From [Bacteroides] pectinophilus (GTDB lineage Bacteria; Bacillota; Clostridia; Lachnospirales; Lachnospiraceae), in NCBI GenBank assembly GCA_025146925.1, contig CP102260.1:2829501-2893500 (forward strand): DNA of 64,000 nt. Direction: 5' to 3'. A model generated the notes under the pieces. It was not told the DNA's origin and did no database searches. It saw only the letters and a program-made list of their open reading frames with translations. The position numbers and the translations under genes are program-made. Shown here one piece after another: positions 43,314-53,295 of the stretch. The number at the start of each line of letters is the position of its first letter. Positions within the stretch are counted from its first letter, which is position 1.

Positions 43314-46300
43314 TCAATCTTTAAAATCAGACTCGGTAAGAACAAAATATTCTCCGCCACGTCTTACATGCCTTCCGAATAATCTTCTGGAAGCACGTCG
43401 TTCTGCCTTGACAATAGCCTTGTCTATAATCTCCTTAACTTCATCCGTCCTTACATACTCTTTTTCTTTGCTTAATTTATTAATCTTCATATAGAGAAGT
43501 GTAAGTGCATCATCATTTACAACATGCTGGCGCTTGCCCGCATATTTTCTTGCATAATCAACAAGCTCTGCAACCGCATACTGCTTGATAACTATTCTGT
43601 GGTTAAAGTTCTCTGCCAGATCAGGATTAACACTGAGAAGCACATTAATCTCTGTATCTGAATCTATCAGTATTACAATCATTCCGCCTGTATCCTGCTT
43701 CATAACCTCAAGAAGCTCCGTGATTCTCTTCGGAACAATTGAACCCGCGTCTTCTACAATAAGAACCGTTCCTATAAGTCTTGGAAGTGACTTAGCGATT
43801 CCACGCTGGTTAATACTCTCACCGGTAGTCTTGGCAATCTTCTTAGGATATTCCGGATACAGCTGGTTAAGTGCCCTCGCAATATTCTTGGCAAGACTTG
43901 TCTTATCAGCACTCCTGTTGCCACTGATAATTATATTACCTCTCTCCGATGTATTCCGGCCAATCTCATCACCGACAGTGTCAAAATACTCTGCCAGCTG
44001 TTCGGTTACGCCATCCATATCATTATATTTGTTGAAAAACTTACGTACTTCCTTTGGGATTTCCAATTCAAACGCCTCTTCTCCATCATCATATTCTGAT
44101 TCGTCATATTCAGGCTCTTCTTCATCAGGACTGCCTTCATATTCTTCCTCATATTCGTCCTCTTCCGGCTCCTCCTCAACCGGCTTTGGCTTTTTCTTTC
44201 TGCCAAAATGGAATAATGCCCTTACGCCTGATGGCTCTTCTTCCTCAATCGGCTCTACATCATACTCATCGTCCTCTTCGTACTCCCCATCTTCATCGTA
44301 CTCATCGTCTTCCGCATACTCATCGTCCGCATACTCATCGTCATAGTCATCTTCTGAATATTCGTCATCATAACTGTCATCGTATTCTTCGCCGTATTCT
44401 TCATCTTCCGCATCAGGAATCGGTTTCTGTGAGTCCTGCTCCTGTGATACGGCACTGTTATCCATAGCTTCCCTTACCTCTCTGGCAAGTTCATCTGCCA
44501 TGGCCTTCTGTGCCTGCCTCTGATGTTCCTCATCAGAGAACCTCTGCTCCAATACCCTGCGCTGCTCCTCTGCCGCCGCTTCTTCCCTGTCTTTTGCAAG
44601 CTTGCTCTTGTATGCATACAGCCATATTCTTCCGTCTTCCTTCTGCTTTACAGCATCCGTCTCGATATGCGCTGCTGCCTTACCTGTTCTGATTGCAAGG
44701 TCTGTCTTCACCGACTGCAGCATAAGCTCCTGATTGGCATTGTCTCTGGCCTTCGCCTCATCAAAAGGTACTCCTGTCTTCGCCGCTTCCGCCTTCTGCT
44801 TTGCCATAAGCCTGTCATATGCTTCTTCTTTGGACTCTCTTGCTGCAAGCTCTCTCTCAAGTTCTTCTTTGGAGAATTCCCTTGTCTCCCGGTTGCCGTA
44901 TTTTTCTTCCTGTACAGCCTCCACCCAGTCAGCAATGCTCATCTGGCCGTCTATCTGCTCATCAGCGGCATTATCACTGTCATCACTATCATTCTTACTG
45001 TCTTTGTCAGCCTCATCCTGGACACTGCCAAAGTCATTATTCATAAATGACGGCATTGGGCTTACAGGTGTAATAGGTGCAGTATCTGAATTCATAATCT
45101 CATCAAGATTCTTGGCAAGCTCTGCCTGAAGATTGCGCGTGTCATATATGCTGTATTCCCTTACAGGAACCTCGATCTGCTCTGCTGTCTTGGCAATCCG
45201 CTCTTCCGCATCTTCCTGACGTACATCTTCATAACTGTCTTCAAGATTCTGTCTTGCCTTTGCAATAAGCTCATTAAGTGACTGCTTTGCTTTTTCTATT
45301 CCTTCATTGCCGGATGATGAAGCACTGTCGTCCGTGCCTGATGAATCCGCATCCTCTGCATCATCCACGTATGAAGAGTCCTGATATTCCGGATTGTCTG
45401 CCTGTGTATCAGCAGGAGTCTCCTCATCCTCTTCTTCCCCGTCTTCATCATCAGGACTGCCGCCCTTTGCACTCATGGCAGCCTTATTAATTAACGCGCG
45501 GAAAAAATTCTTGGCATTCTCGTCAGCCTTATTCTGGATAAGATCCATCGCCGGACCGTCGTCTTCCTCATCATCTTCATATCCGGCACCGTCGTATCCG
45601 TCTTCCTCGTCATCTTCATATTCAGCATCTTCATACTCATCCTGTGAGTACTCTTCCTCGAGCTCATTTTCCATCTCATCACTGTATCGGATCTTCTCAT
45701 GCTCTTTTGCAAATATCAGCTCTTTTGTCTGATCCGCATCCGGTGCATCCTTTTTTCTGACAGCCTCTTCAAATATCTTCTGCTGTGTAGCCGTTATGTC
45801 AGCATACTTCTGCTTAAGCCTTATTGCACTGTCAACATATTCACCGTCAGAGAACCACAATATAATCTCATCACATATATGAACACACTTATCAGACATG
45901 CCGGCATAGCTGTAAAGCTGTGCAAGCTCATACATGTACTTCTCGTCTATCTCCTGGCTCTTGTACTCCTCAAGTATCTCGATAAGAGTATCTACCGGCG
46001 CATTCTCTGCCTTGCGGAGCTTATACTCAAGAATAAATCTGTTCACATCATGTGATGCCATATGAACATATTCCTCATACAGATCTTCCGCATCCTCGAA
46101 CTGTCCAAGTCTGATAAAAAGCTCTGTAAGCTTATATACAAGCCTTCTTCCGCCCTGGTTCCTGTTATATGCGAGTATGGCAGTATCTCTTGCTTCCTCT
46201 ATGTATCCTGCTGCTTCCTGAACATTGATTATTGTTGCAAGTGTAGCCCAATCCTTCATCTTGCGCCAATCCATGGAATTAGCGATAGCTGCTGCTGCCT

Positions 46301-46367
46301 TGTAATCTTTTCTGGCTGCGAGTTTCTTAATCTGTTCTAATTTTATATTGAATTCGTATTTATCCAC
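43314..46367 (-). CDS. TPR - acidic linker - AAA+-like protein
   Basis: A 1017-residue protein. Residues about 1-215 are helical TPR-like repeats (LARRKDYKAAAAIANSMDW-type units, GYIEEARDTAILAYNRN, GQFEDAEDLYEEYV). Residues about 230-380 and 650-790 are highly acidic, Asp/Glu/Tyr-rich and probably disordered. About 500-640 is a charged coiled-coil-like stretch. Residues about 800-1000 form an AAA+-type ATPase domain: degenerate P-loop SGNRSADKTSLA (about 815-824) where GxxGxGKT is expected, Walker B TVLIVEDAG (about 868-876), then a sensor-like strand. Start GTG 46367 behind AAAGGTGG. It follows the JetA/B/C-like operon but has its own promoter. Function unknown; the neighbourhood suggests a chromosome-associated role. 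Confidence 0.82.
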   Translation of the reverse strand: MDKYEFNIKLEQIKKLAARKDYKAAAAIANSMDWRKMKDWATLATIINVQEAAGYIEEARDTAILAYNRNQGGRRLVYKLTELFIRLGQFEDAEDLYEEYVHMASHDVNRFILEYKLRKAENAPVDTLIEILEEYKSQEIDEKYMYELAQLYSYAGMSDKCVHICDEIILWFSDGEYVDSAIRLKQKYADITATQQKIFEEAVRKKDAPDADQTKELIFAKEHEKIRYSDEMENELEEEYSQDEYEDAEYEDDEEDGYDGAGYEDDEEDDGPAMDLIQNKADENAKNFFRALINKAAMSAKGGSPDDEDGEEEDEETPADTQADNPEYQDSSYVDDAEDADSSGTDDSASSSGNEGIEKAKQSLNELIAKARQNLEDSYEDVRQEDAEERIAKTAEQIEVPVREYSIYDTRNLQAELAKNLDEIMNSDTAPITPVSPMPSFMNNDFGSVQDEADKDSKNDSDDSDNAADEQIDGQMSIADWVEAVQEEKYGNRETREFSKEELERELAARESKEEAYDRLMAKQKAEAAKTGVPFDEAKARDNANQELMLQSVKTDLAIRTGKAAAHIETDAVKQKEDGRIWLYAYKSKLAKDREEAAAEEQRRVLEQRFSDEEHQRQAQKAMADELAREVREAMDNSAVSQEQDSQKPIPDAEDEEYGEEYDDSYDDEYSEDDYDDEYADDEYAEDDEYDEDGEYEEDDEYDVEPIEEEEPSGVRALFHFGRKKKPKPVEEEPEEDEYEEEYEGSPDEEEPEYDESEYDDGEEAFELEIPKEVRKFFNKYNDMDGVTEQLAEYFDTVGDEIGRNTSERGNIIISGNRSADKTSLAKNIARALNQLYPEYPKKIAKTTGESINQRGIAKSLPRLIGTVLIVEDAGSIVPKRITELLEVMKQDTGGMIVILIDSDTEINVLLSVNPDLAENFNHRIVIKQYAVAELVDYARKYAGKRQHVVNDDALTLLYMKINKLSKEKEYVRTDEVKEIIDKAIVKAERRASRRLFGRHVRRGGEYFVLTESDFKD

Positions 46368-46410
46368 GATAACGCCACCTTTTCAAAAGAAAGTTAAACA
46401 TACATAATTA

Positions 46411-46439
46411 AGTTTATCACAGCATATAATGCTTGTCAA
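46411..46439 (-). promoter_or_regulatory. Sigma-A promoter of the TPR/AAA gene
   Basis: On the minus strand, perfect TTGACA (46434-46439), a 17-base spacer and TAAACT (46411-46416). The -35 box is fused to the T-run of the preceding terminator. Confidence 0.78.
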
Positions 46440-46489
46440 AAAAGTTTACAGCTCTGCCGCTTTCCAATACATGGCATATCTGTGTAAAC
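46438..46489 (-). terminator. Terminator after the SMC-like gene
   Basis: GTTTACA (46483-46489) pairs with TGTAAAC (46444-46450), with an inner GCC/GGC helix, followed on the minus strand by T6 that runs into the TTGACA of the next promoter. Confidence 0.65.
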
Positions 46490-46516
46490 TGCGTGTTGTC
46501 ATATATCGCGGATGCA

Positions 46517-49500
46517 TTACAGCAGGTCAAGCGTCTGCTGCTCATATTCAATCCTTGTATACTCAAGATTCTCACGCTCAATGTTGCTTTGATAATCCAC
46601 AACAACAGTCTGCTGTATTCTGCCGGCCATCTTCTGCCCAAGAATATAATTAACATCAAACCTTCCCGTAATAGCAGGTGTTGCACCTCTTGCAGGAACA
46701 ATAAGCTGCACATGGTTTGTCTTCAGCAGTTTGAATATAGGCTCCCATATGTATATATCCTTAGCCGCACCAAACGGATTATCGATAAATATTACCTTGC
46801 CCGTCACCGCTGCCCCATGAGTTGCCGCATTTATATTGGAGATATAATTGATAACCGCAATCAGGAACTGAATATATATGCCCTGTGACTGTCCCGTACT
46901 TCCCACAGCCTCCTCATACTTAAGGAACCTGCTCTGATCGCCGATTCTCTCACGTTTGTACAGATTCACCCTTATTGCATCCATATCCGTAACAATGACA
47001 GAAAAAAGTCTCTTCCATGTCAGTCTGTTGCGTATATACTGAAGTCTCTGTGCCGCATCCCTGAAGCTCTCAGCCGCTGTCACTGTCTCGTCTATGTAGG
47101 CAGACATGCGCTCCTTGTATGACTCCTCTTTTACATATGGTATCTGCAGGTCAATTATCGATATAAGCTTTCCGTCCAGCGTTATTGTCGAAAGCTGTGG
47201 AAGCCTGTCAAGCTCCGTCTTTATATTGCTGCAGGTCTGAAGACATCTGTTCTCAAAGCTTTCCTTTATACGTTCCATGTCTTCCGTGCTCTTTGCAACA
47301 TTATCTCTCTCAAGCGCTATATACTCATTGGTCTCCTTTAGCTGTCCGGCAAGCTCTTCACACTGTTTTGCATCAGCCGGTGCATCCAGGCTTCTTGTAA
47401 ATTCATCCGCAAGATCTGCTGCCTCAAGTCTGCGCAGTCTGTCAGTAAGCTCTGCTTTCTGCTTTGCAAATGTATCCTTGCGCTTTTCAAGCCTTACAAG
47501 AATCCTCTCGAGTTCTTTCTGGACATTCTCGTAATCCATGTAATTCTCCAAAGCCACATTCTCATCTGCTCCGGTCACATCCGCATCCGCCTCATCTATT
47601 CCGGCAGCACGGATAATCCTCTCCATATCCTTAATCATAACCTCAAGCTTTGTGTGCTGCTTAACAGTCTCCTTCTGTCTGTCAGACAGCCTGGCTTTGT
47701 TTTCTCTCATCTTTGCAACAAGCGCCGTATGCTGCTCCTTGAATGCCGCTGTATTGGCACATTCAAATTCCTCATAACTTCCGTATTTTTCCTCTATCTG
47801 ATAGATTCCATGTGCTATACTTCCGTCAAGTCTGTTATAAAGTGCGCTCTGCGATTCTATTGTCTGTGTTATTGAAGCAATCTGCCCATCATACTCAGCC
47901 AGTCTGTCACGTATCGACATAAGCGCATCATTACTGCTGTCCGCCATTGAGTCGTCATCAAGCGCTTTCCTGACATCATCAACCGACATTCGCCTGTACT
48001 CTATCATACGGCAGCATTTGTCCATAGACGCAGCAAGATGGTTCTTAAGCTTCTCCTTATCCGTTATGTCAGATGTATCCTGCTCAATAATGCTTCTGAG
48101 TGCTGCAAACCTGCTCTCGAGATCCTGGTCACTGAATTGTTGTGCATTAACCGTGTTATCGGAACCTGCTTCGTAATCTTCACTATAATATGGTGCAAAT
48201 GCAGTCCACTGGACATCCATTCTTTCAAGCGCACTCTGTACCGATGCAATCTTCGACCGGTATGCGCTGGCTCTTTCCTGTGATGCGCTGAGATCTGCCC
48301 CCGCTTTCTGTTTCCTTGAAGAGTACTCCTGAATCATCCCTTCAAGCTGCTTCACTTCGGCTCTGTGTCCCACAGCCCTGTCGAACAGCTCTGTAATCTT
48401 TTGAAGAAGCTCTGCCCTCTTAAGATCATGCGCCTCTCTCTGCGATTCGTCATCGTACTCTCTTGTGAGTGAAGCCTTTGATGTGTTAAGGTTCTCAAGT
48501 CTGCCGATAAGCTCCGTTCTGGTCTCTGCAAGCTGCACTGCTTCAGCTTTAAGCTTTTCAAGCCGGACTGCCGGACTGTCATTATAATCAGACCTCTTTA
48601 CCGCTTCTCTTACTGCAAAATCATAGTCCTCCCTTATCACATCTCTTCTGTCTGAAAGACGCGCTATCACATCATCAAGCTCAGCTATCTCTTCGCTGCA
48701 TTTTTTAATCTCATTGTCAATGCCTGACGGTTCTGTAAGAAATGACATATCCCTCGATGCAAATGTCACAAGTTCATTGTTCACTTCAAGCTTCATATCA
48801 TACAGCACATTTTCACTGATAACCGGTACCGCATATGCACCGTTAAAGCTTCCAAGCACTGTATCCGCCCTGACTCTTTCAAAATCATTTTTTATTATAA
48901 AGCCGTTATGAATGAATGGAACGCGCTTTATGACATCCCGTTTCTGTCCCTGCTTAAGGCCCGCATACCAGCGTGAGCCCTGCATGGCATCTTCGCCATA
49001 CTGCTTCTGAAGATAATCCCACACTTTGTCATACTGTTCATCGCGGCACACATACACGCCGTTCTTAAGTGACTCAGCATATACTTCAAGGTCAGATTTT
49101 CTGCGCATACTTTTGTCAAACTGTGATTCAGTCTCCTTAAGTGCCGCCGATACCGCTCTTGCCAGCCCCTCCGGCGTCTTCTGTGAATACACATTGCACA
49201 GCTTGTCAAAAAGCTCATCGGCATGCTTTCCTGCCGCAAGTTCCTGTTCAAGCTTCTCTGCCTGCTGTCCGTTCACCTCTATAAGAGTATCTGTTCTGTC
49301 AAGCTTAGTACGGCACATATCAATCTGTGTCTTTACTGACGCCAGTTTTTCCTCAAGTTCCCGCATATGCATTCTGCATGCTGCTGCCTCATCATTCACT
49401 CCTGCCAGCTCATCAGACGCATTCTCAGCGACAAGTACCGTATCGGCACCAAGCATCCCCGATATGGCATTCTCGTCGGAAGTTATCTCATTCTTGAGAT

Positions 49501-51028
49501 ATTCAGAACGTCCAAGTGCCTTGGATATTCCTGATTCTGCTGCCTTAAGTGCATCTGCTGCTGTATTGGATACGTTCTCCTCATTGGCAAGAAGTGCTTT
49601 TGCCTCTGTCATACCCGACAATAATTCATGTCTTCTGATATCATCAGCTGATTTTTTATATGATGCAAGATTTCTCAGTTCCGCAGCTATGTCTTCATGG
49701 TCACGGAGTCTGTTATCTATAATCTGGGTTATCTCATCAAACTGCTTCTTATATTCAAGATATTCCCTGTAATCTGCAATGCACTCCTTAAGAGTAAGTT
49801 CCAGCCGCAGACTTTCCGAAGCCTGCACAGCAGACGACCTCTCCTGCTCAGATTGCCTGAGAAGCTCCCCGACTTCCTTCATTGAATTCTTCTGTTCGAT
49901 AATCTCCGCAGTGTCTATGAGCCGATGTTCTCTGTCGGTCTCAATCTGTATTCTCTCAATCGCCTCTGCTGCAGACTGCTCCTCAGCAGCTGTTTCATCA
50001 CTCTTTTTCCTTGCTGCCGCGAGCATCCTTACAAGTCTGGCACTGTTCTCATTTTTATTGCGGTATATACTTTCAAAATCTGACAGTCCCTGTGCGAACT
50101 CATCTATGGCCTGTATCTGCATGTCATACTCATCCATAATGGCATGCTTTCTTGAAAGTTCAACAAGCTTATCCTTTATGTCAAGAAGCGTCCTTGCCAT
50201 GCGGTCATCATCATTACCGTTGCCTGTTATGTTGTGGAAGGATTTCTGGATAATCTCCTCAATAAGCAGATCCTCAACAACCTTGCGGCTTGTCCTGTAA
50301 TTCGTCTCAAAATATGTTCTTACATGACCTTCCGTCTTATTGATTCCTCTTACGATTTCCCATTCACTTTCATAGATTCCATATCCGCTTATAAAGTTCT
50401 GATAATCTCCCTTGCGGTCAAATATCTTTACCGATACTCCGAAATCCTTCTTCTCAAGGTCTCTCAGGTAATCTTTAAGTTCCTGATATGTTACCTTTTT
50501 GCCATCCTTTGAAAGCGGCAGATTTCTTATGTCATTATCGCCGAATTCCCTGTAGAATATGACATAGTTAAAATATTCCACTGATGCCTGGTCATTTGCC
50601 GAAACTGCCTGTGAAGCAGTTGATACGGATGAAGCCTGTGACGTTCCCGTGCCGTCCGTATCATATCCATCTGGCACTGCTGGCTGCTCTGATGATGTAT
50701 TTCTTGCTTTGCGTGCGCAAAAGCCCGTAAGCATATATTTGTAATTGTCCTTACGGTAGCATGGGTCAAGATTCCACTCTATAAGTGAATGTATTGTTGT
50801 ATTGCCGCTGTCCCCGCGAAAAAGCTTTTCTATCGGCTGTTTGTCATCCAGTGTGCAGTTTGGAATCATATTCTGCATAAGCAGAAGCATAAGAAGACTC
50901 TTACCGCCGCCGTTGGCAAGATCATACAGCGTATTCTTGCCGGAAAAGCGCATCATGAAATCATCATAATACTGGGTTCCAAAGTTATATTTGACATTGT
51001 TTACACGTATGCGGTTAATCTGTGGCAT
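46517..51028 (-). CDS. SMC-like condensin ATPase (JetC/MksB type)
   Basis: A 1503-residue SMC-like ATPase. The N-terminal head has RIRVNNVKYNFGTQYYDDF and Walker A LANGGGKSLL (about residues 37-46). The long middle (about 320-1300) is rich in Glu/Lys/Leu/Arg heptads, i.e. coiled coil interrupted near 590-760 by a globular, hinge-like region. The C-terminal head has a signature-like GSTGQSQGIYIQF, Walker B KVIFIDNPFGAAKD and a switch-like LIVPARG. This is the JetC/MksB layout, which loads or extrudes DNA loops with kleisin partners. Start ATG 51028 overlaps the jetB-like gene by 14 bases. No JetD nuclease gene follows. Confidence 0.85.
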   Translation of the reverse strand: MPQINRIRVNNVKYNFGTQYYDDFMMRFSGKNTLYDLANGGGKSLLMLLLMQNMIPNCTLDDKQPIEKLFRGDSGNTTIHSLIEWNLDPCYRKDNYKYMLTGFCARKARNTSSEQPAVPDGYDTDGTGTSQASSVSTASQAVSANDQASVEYFNYVIFYREFGDNDIRNLPLSKDGKKVTYQELKDYLRDLEKKDFGVSVKIFDRKGDYQNFISGYGIYESEWEIVRGINKTEGHVRTYFETNYRTSRKVVEDLLIEEIIQKSFHNITGNGNDDDRMARTLLDIKDKLVELSRKHAIMDEYDMQIQAIDEFAQGLSDFESIYRNKNENSARLVRMLAAARKKSDETAAEEQSAAEAIERIQIETDREHRLIDTAEIIEQKNSMKEVGELLRQSEQERSSAVQASESLRLELTLKECIADYREYLEYKKQFDEITQIIDNRLRDHEDIAAELRNLASYKKSADDIRRHELLSGMTEAKALLANEENVSNTAADALKAAESGISKALGRSEYLKNEITSDENAISGMLGADTVLVAENASDELAGVNDEAAACRMHMRELEEKLASVKTQIDMCRTKLDRTDTLIEVNGQQAEKLEQELAAGKHADELFDKLCNVYSQKTPEGLARAVSAALKETESQFDKSMRRKSDLEVYAESLKNGVYVCRDEQYDKVWDYLQKQYGEDAMQGSRWYAGLKQGQKRDVIKRVPFIHNGFIIKNDFERVRADTVLGSFNGAYAVPVISENVLYDMKLEVNNELVTFASRDMSFLTEPSGIDNEIKKCSEEIAELDDVIARLSDRRDVIREDYDFAVREAVKRSDYNDSPAVRLEKLKAEAVQLAETRTELIGRLENLNTSKASLTREYDDESQREAHDLKRAELLQKITELFDRAVGHRAEVKQLEGMIQEYSSRKQKAGADLSASQERASAYRSKIASVQSALERMDVQWTAFAPYYSEDYEAGSDNTVNAQQFSDQDLESRFAALRSIIEQDTSDITDKEKLKNHLAASMDKCCRMIEYRRMSVDDVRKALDDDSMADSSNDALMSIRDRLAEYDGQIASITQTIESQSALYNRLDGSIAHGIYQIEEKYGSYEEFECANTAAFKEQHTALVAKMRENKARLSDRQKETVKQHTKLEVMIKDMERIIRAAGIDEADADVTGADENVALENYMDYENVQKELERILVRLEKRKDTFAKQKAELTDRLRRLEAADLADEFTRSLDAPADAKQCEELAGQLKETNEYIALERDNVAKSTEDMERIKESFENRCLQTCSNIKTELDRLPQLSTITLDGKLISIIDLQIPYVKEESYKERMSAYIDETVTAAESFRDAAQRLQYIRNRLTWKRLFSVIVTDMDAIRVNLYKRERIGDQSRFLKYEEAVGSTGQSQGIYIQFLIAVINYISNINAATHGAAVTGKVIFIDNPFGAAKDIYIWEPIFKLLKTNHVQLIVPARGATPAITGRFDVNYILGQKMAGRIQQTVVVDYQSNIERENLEYTRIEYEQQTLDLL

Positions 51029-51731
51029 CTTCTTCCTCCCTCATTACTTCGAGAAGTCTTCCCTTATATTCCTCAAAATAGTTCTGTGCAAGTGCCCTGA
51101 ACCTGTCTTTCGGATAATACCTCGTATCAGCCTGCACAAAAAGCTCCTGTCTTACCAGAAAGTTCATAACAAGCTTTACAAAGCCCGTCTTTGAATTCCT
51201 GGCGGCACGAAGCCCCTGCGAATCTTCCACGCTTACAACAGGAAGCCCGTCCCAGCTTAAGGCAATCTGTCTGAAACTGTTTTCTTCAATCTCGTTAAGC
51301 ACTATCGCCTCACGCCTGTCTGCAATCCCCGTAACTGCAGCATCCGTTCCTGATATTATATCCTCAACCCTTACAAATTCAGAATATGCCGTACTGTCCG
51401 ATGACTGGTAAAAAAATGTCAGCACATTATATATTACAAAATACGCAAGATACAGCTCCCTGTTATTCCTTATGCCTATCTCGCGCCTCAGTTCCTCATT
51501 GGAGTATCCGAATGCCCTGTTATTCTCTCCTGCGCTTACATAGAGACCGTTAGCATACTCATACATATGTATATTCATCTTTTTAAGAGACATATGTACT
51601 ATGTCATACACTTCACCGTTATTATTGTATTCCTGATAAAGTGCGGCATTACTGCCCTTTTCCGATATCTCCTCACCCATGAGCAGCTTTGACACAATAT
51701 CAAGTGCCTTATCAAGATTCCTCTGTTCCAT
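51015..51731 (-). CDS. Kleisin-associated subunit (JetB/MksE-like, DUF6063 type)
   Basis: A 238-residue winged-helix-type protein (RNLDKALDIVSKLLMGEEISEKG at the start, ELRREIGIRNNRELYLAYFVIYNVLTFFYQ in the middle). Its length, position and style match the JetB/MksE partner that binds the kleisin of Wadjet/Mks condensins. The tail (LVMNFLVRQELFVQADTRYYPKDRFRALAQNYFEEYKGRLLEVMREE) is a second winged-helix-like segment. The start ATG 51731 is five bases after GGAGG and lies within the jetA-like gene; its end overlaps the SMC-like gene, so all three are coupled. Identification rests largely on context. Confidence 0.75.
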   Translation of the reverse strand: MEQRNLDKALDIVSKLLMGEEISEKGSNAALYQEYNNNGEVYDIVHMSLKKMNIHMYEYANGLYVSAGENNRAFGYSNEELRREIGIRNNRELYLAYFVIYNVLTFFYQSSDSTAYSEFVRVEDIISGTDAAVTGIADRREAIVLNEIEENSFRQIALSWDGLPVVSVEDSQGLRAARNSKTGFVKLVMNFLVRQELFVQADTRYYPKDRFRALAQNYFEEYKGRLLEVMREEEDATD

Positions 51732-53295
51732 CACTGCCTCCGTTGTCCTGTGTCCTGGCAAGCCTGAGTATAAGCTCGCTTACCACTGCTTCTTTGCCAA
51801 CTTCAACTTCACCGTCAGCCATCTCTATCTCTATCACATATGGATTACCGTTCACTCCGGCTGCGCCATCCGCTGCCAGTCCTTCCTTAAGTATGCCGTC
51901 AAGGAAACTCTCTTCCGTATCATCCGGACCGCCTATGACATAGCGCCGCTTCTGGCACAGATTAACGAGAAATGAATAATAATCCGCATTGGCAAGTATA
52001 TTATCTGCCTTTTCTTTGTATCTGTCTTTGAGCCAGGCATTATACCATGACAGTGTAAATTCCTGCTTTTCCTCAAGGAGCCTGATTATACTCCGCATGA
52101 AAAATATGTAATTATGGCTTATTCTTTCATCTTCCGCCTCATCAGCGAAGATGATATCCTCCTGCGTTCCCGGAGCATCTTCCTCGACTATATCCTGCTT
52201 CTGTGTCCTTTGTGTGAGACACTCGTCGATTATTCCAAAATCGAACATCTTAGAAGTCTTTGGCCTGAGCATGGCACCAATCATCATCTCAAGCGGTCTT
52301 GTTGTATCTGAACGCACCATTTGCTCAAGAAGCTGTCTGTAGTCACAATGTATTCTCAATCTGCTGAGCTTATTCCGATGTATCACATTATCTGTCAGCT
52401 TCTGCAGATCCATGCATGCCCGCAGCAGTTCCCCATGTCTGCTCATTGCCATCTTAAGCTGGTCATCAAGTTCATATATCTCATCAACCGCTCTTCTGTA
52501 ACCATCCCCCGCATGTGCCGGCGTGCTTTCCATCTTAGCTATTGCCGCATCTATCAGCTCTTTATTTTTTACAAATAATCTCTGCTCGTCATCAAACCAC
52601 TGCATTCCGTTATCAGTAAAATCCCTGTACGCTTCAAGTCCTGCAAATACATCCGTTGCCAGAAGCCTCTCGACTTCCCTGCGCTCGAGCATAAGTCTCT
52701 CGACCTCATCATTGATACGGCCTACTACCTGCGTTCCCCGTCCAAAATCCTGTGACTTAATCATCTTTTCAAGCAGAAGCTGCTGCACGCTTATTCTGCT
52801 CTCATCCTTAATCTCCTTAGTGTCAAGATAGAACTCTATCGCATCAGGACTTATTGAATACCACACCGTATTATTGCGTATTGAACTGTCTATCAGCTTC
52901 ATTCGTGAGACCTTGTGCTTTCTGTCCACAGGGTCATAATATCCGAATTCAAATGGTTTTCCGTCATTTTTTATCTTATCAAATACATAGTCTGCAATAT
53001 CCCTGCATTCTTCATCTGTCACATTAAGCACAAAATCCCTGCGTATGCATTGTCCTATGAACTCTACATACTCAGGGTACGTCACATCTTTTTCTTTAAA
53101 ATTATTCTCTTCAATAAAAAAACGCAGGACCGCCATGACGATATAGCCCATGTCAAGATCTGCATACTGGCCCTGCCTGAAATTCTCAAAAGAAATCTCC
53201 GTAAGCTTAAAGAACGGATAATACTTCTTCAGGTTCAGCATTCTGACTCTGTGTTCATGCACGATATCATTCTGTAAAACATTTGCCTGCGCCAT
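51712..53295 (-). CDS. jetA: Kleisin-type subunit (JetA/MksF-like)
   Basis: A 527-residue helical protein. The N-terminal ~110 residues (RVRMLNLKKYYPFFKLTEISFENFRQGQYADLDMGYIVMAVLRFFIEEN) resemble the winged-helix head of the Wadjet JetA/MksF family (DUF5716 type). The middle is helical/coiled (ERREVERLLATDVFAGLEAYRD, ELDDQLKMAMSRHGELLRACMDLQ) and the C-terminus is a second compact domain. In Wadjet and Mks systems this kleisin joins the SMC heads. The start is ATG 53295 behind GGAGG. The frame stays open 33 codons further upstream only because it reads through stacked hairpins. First gene of the three-gene condensin operon. Confidence 0.78.
   Translation of the reverse strand: MAQANVLQNDIVHEHRVRMLNLKKYYPFFKLTEISFENFRQGQYADLDMGYIVMAVLRFFIEENNFKEKDVTYPEYVEFIGQCIRRDFVLNVTDEECRDIADYVFDKIKNDGKPFEFGYYDPVDRKHKVSRMKLIDSSIRNNTVWYSISPDAIEFYLDTKEIKDESRISVQQLLLEKMIKSQDFGRGTQVVGRINDEVERLMLERREVERLLATDVFAGLEAYRDFTDNGMQWFDDEQRLFVKNKELIDAAIAKMESTPAHAGDGYRRAVDEIYELDDQLKMAMSRHGELLRACMDLQKLTDNVIHRNKLSRLRIHCDYRQLLEQMVRSDTTRPLEMMIGAMLRPKTSKMFDFGIIDECLTQRTQKQDIVEEDAPGTQEDIIFADEAEDERISHNYIFFMRSIIRLLEEKQEFTLSWYNAWLKDRYKEKADNILANADYYSFLVNLCQKRRYVIGGPDDTEESFLDGILKEGLAADGAAGVNGNPYVIEIEMADGEVEVGKEAVVSELILRLARTQDNGGSDGTEES

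Noticed and set aside
43585-44346. 253-codon Ser-rich plus-strand reading frame
   Set aside because: It is the antisense image of the AAA domain and the Asp/Glu/Tyr-rich tract of the TPR/AAA gene; Asp/Glu codons read backwards give Ser-rich noise.
49026-49772. 248-codon plus-strand reading frame, Ser/Phe-rich
   Set aside because: It is antisense to the coiled-coil of the SMC-like gene, with no RBS or domain.
46517-53295. Complete Wadjet defence system
   Set aside because: The fourth component JetD is absent from the window and the setting is housekeeping, so defence function is not claimed.
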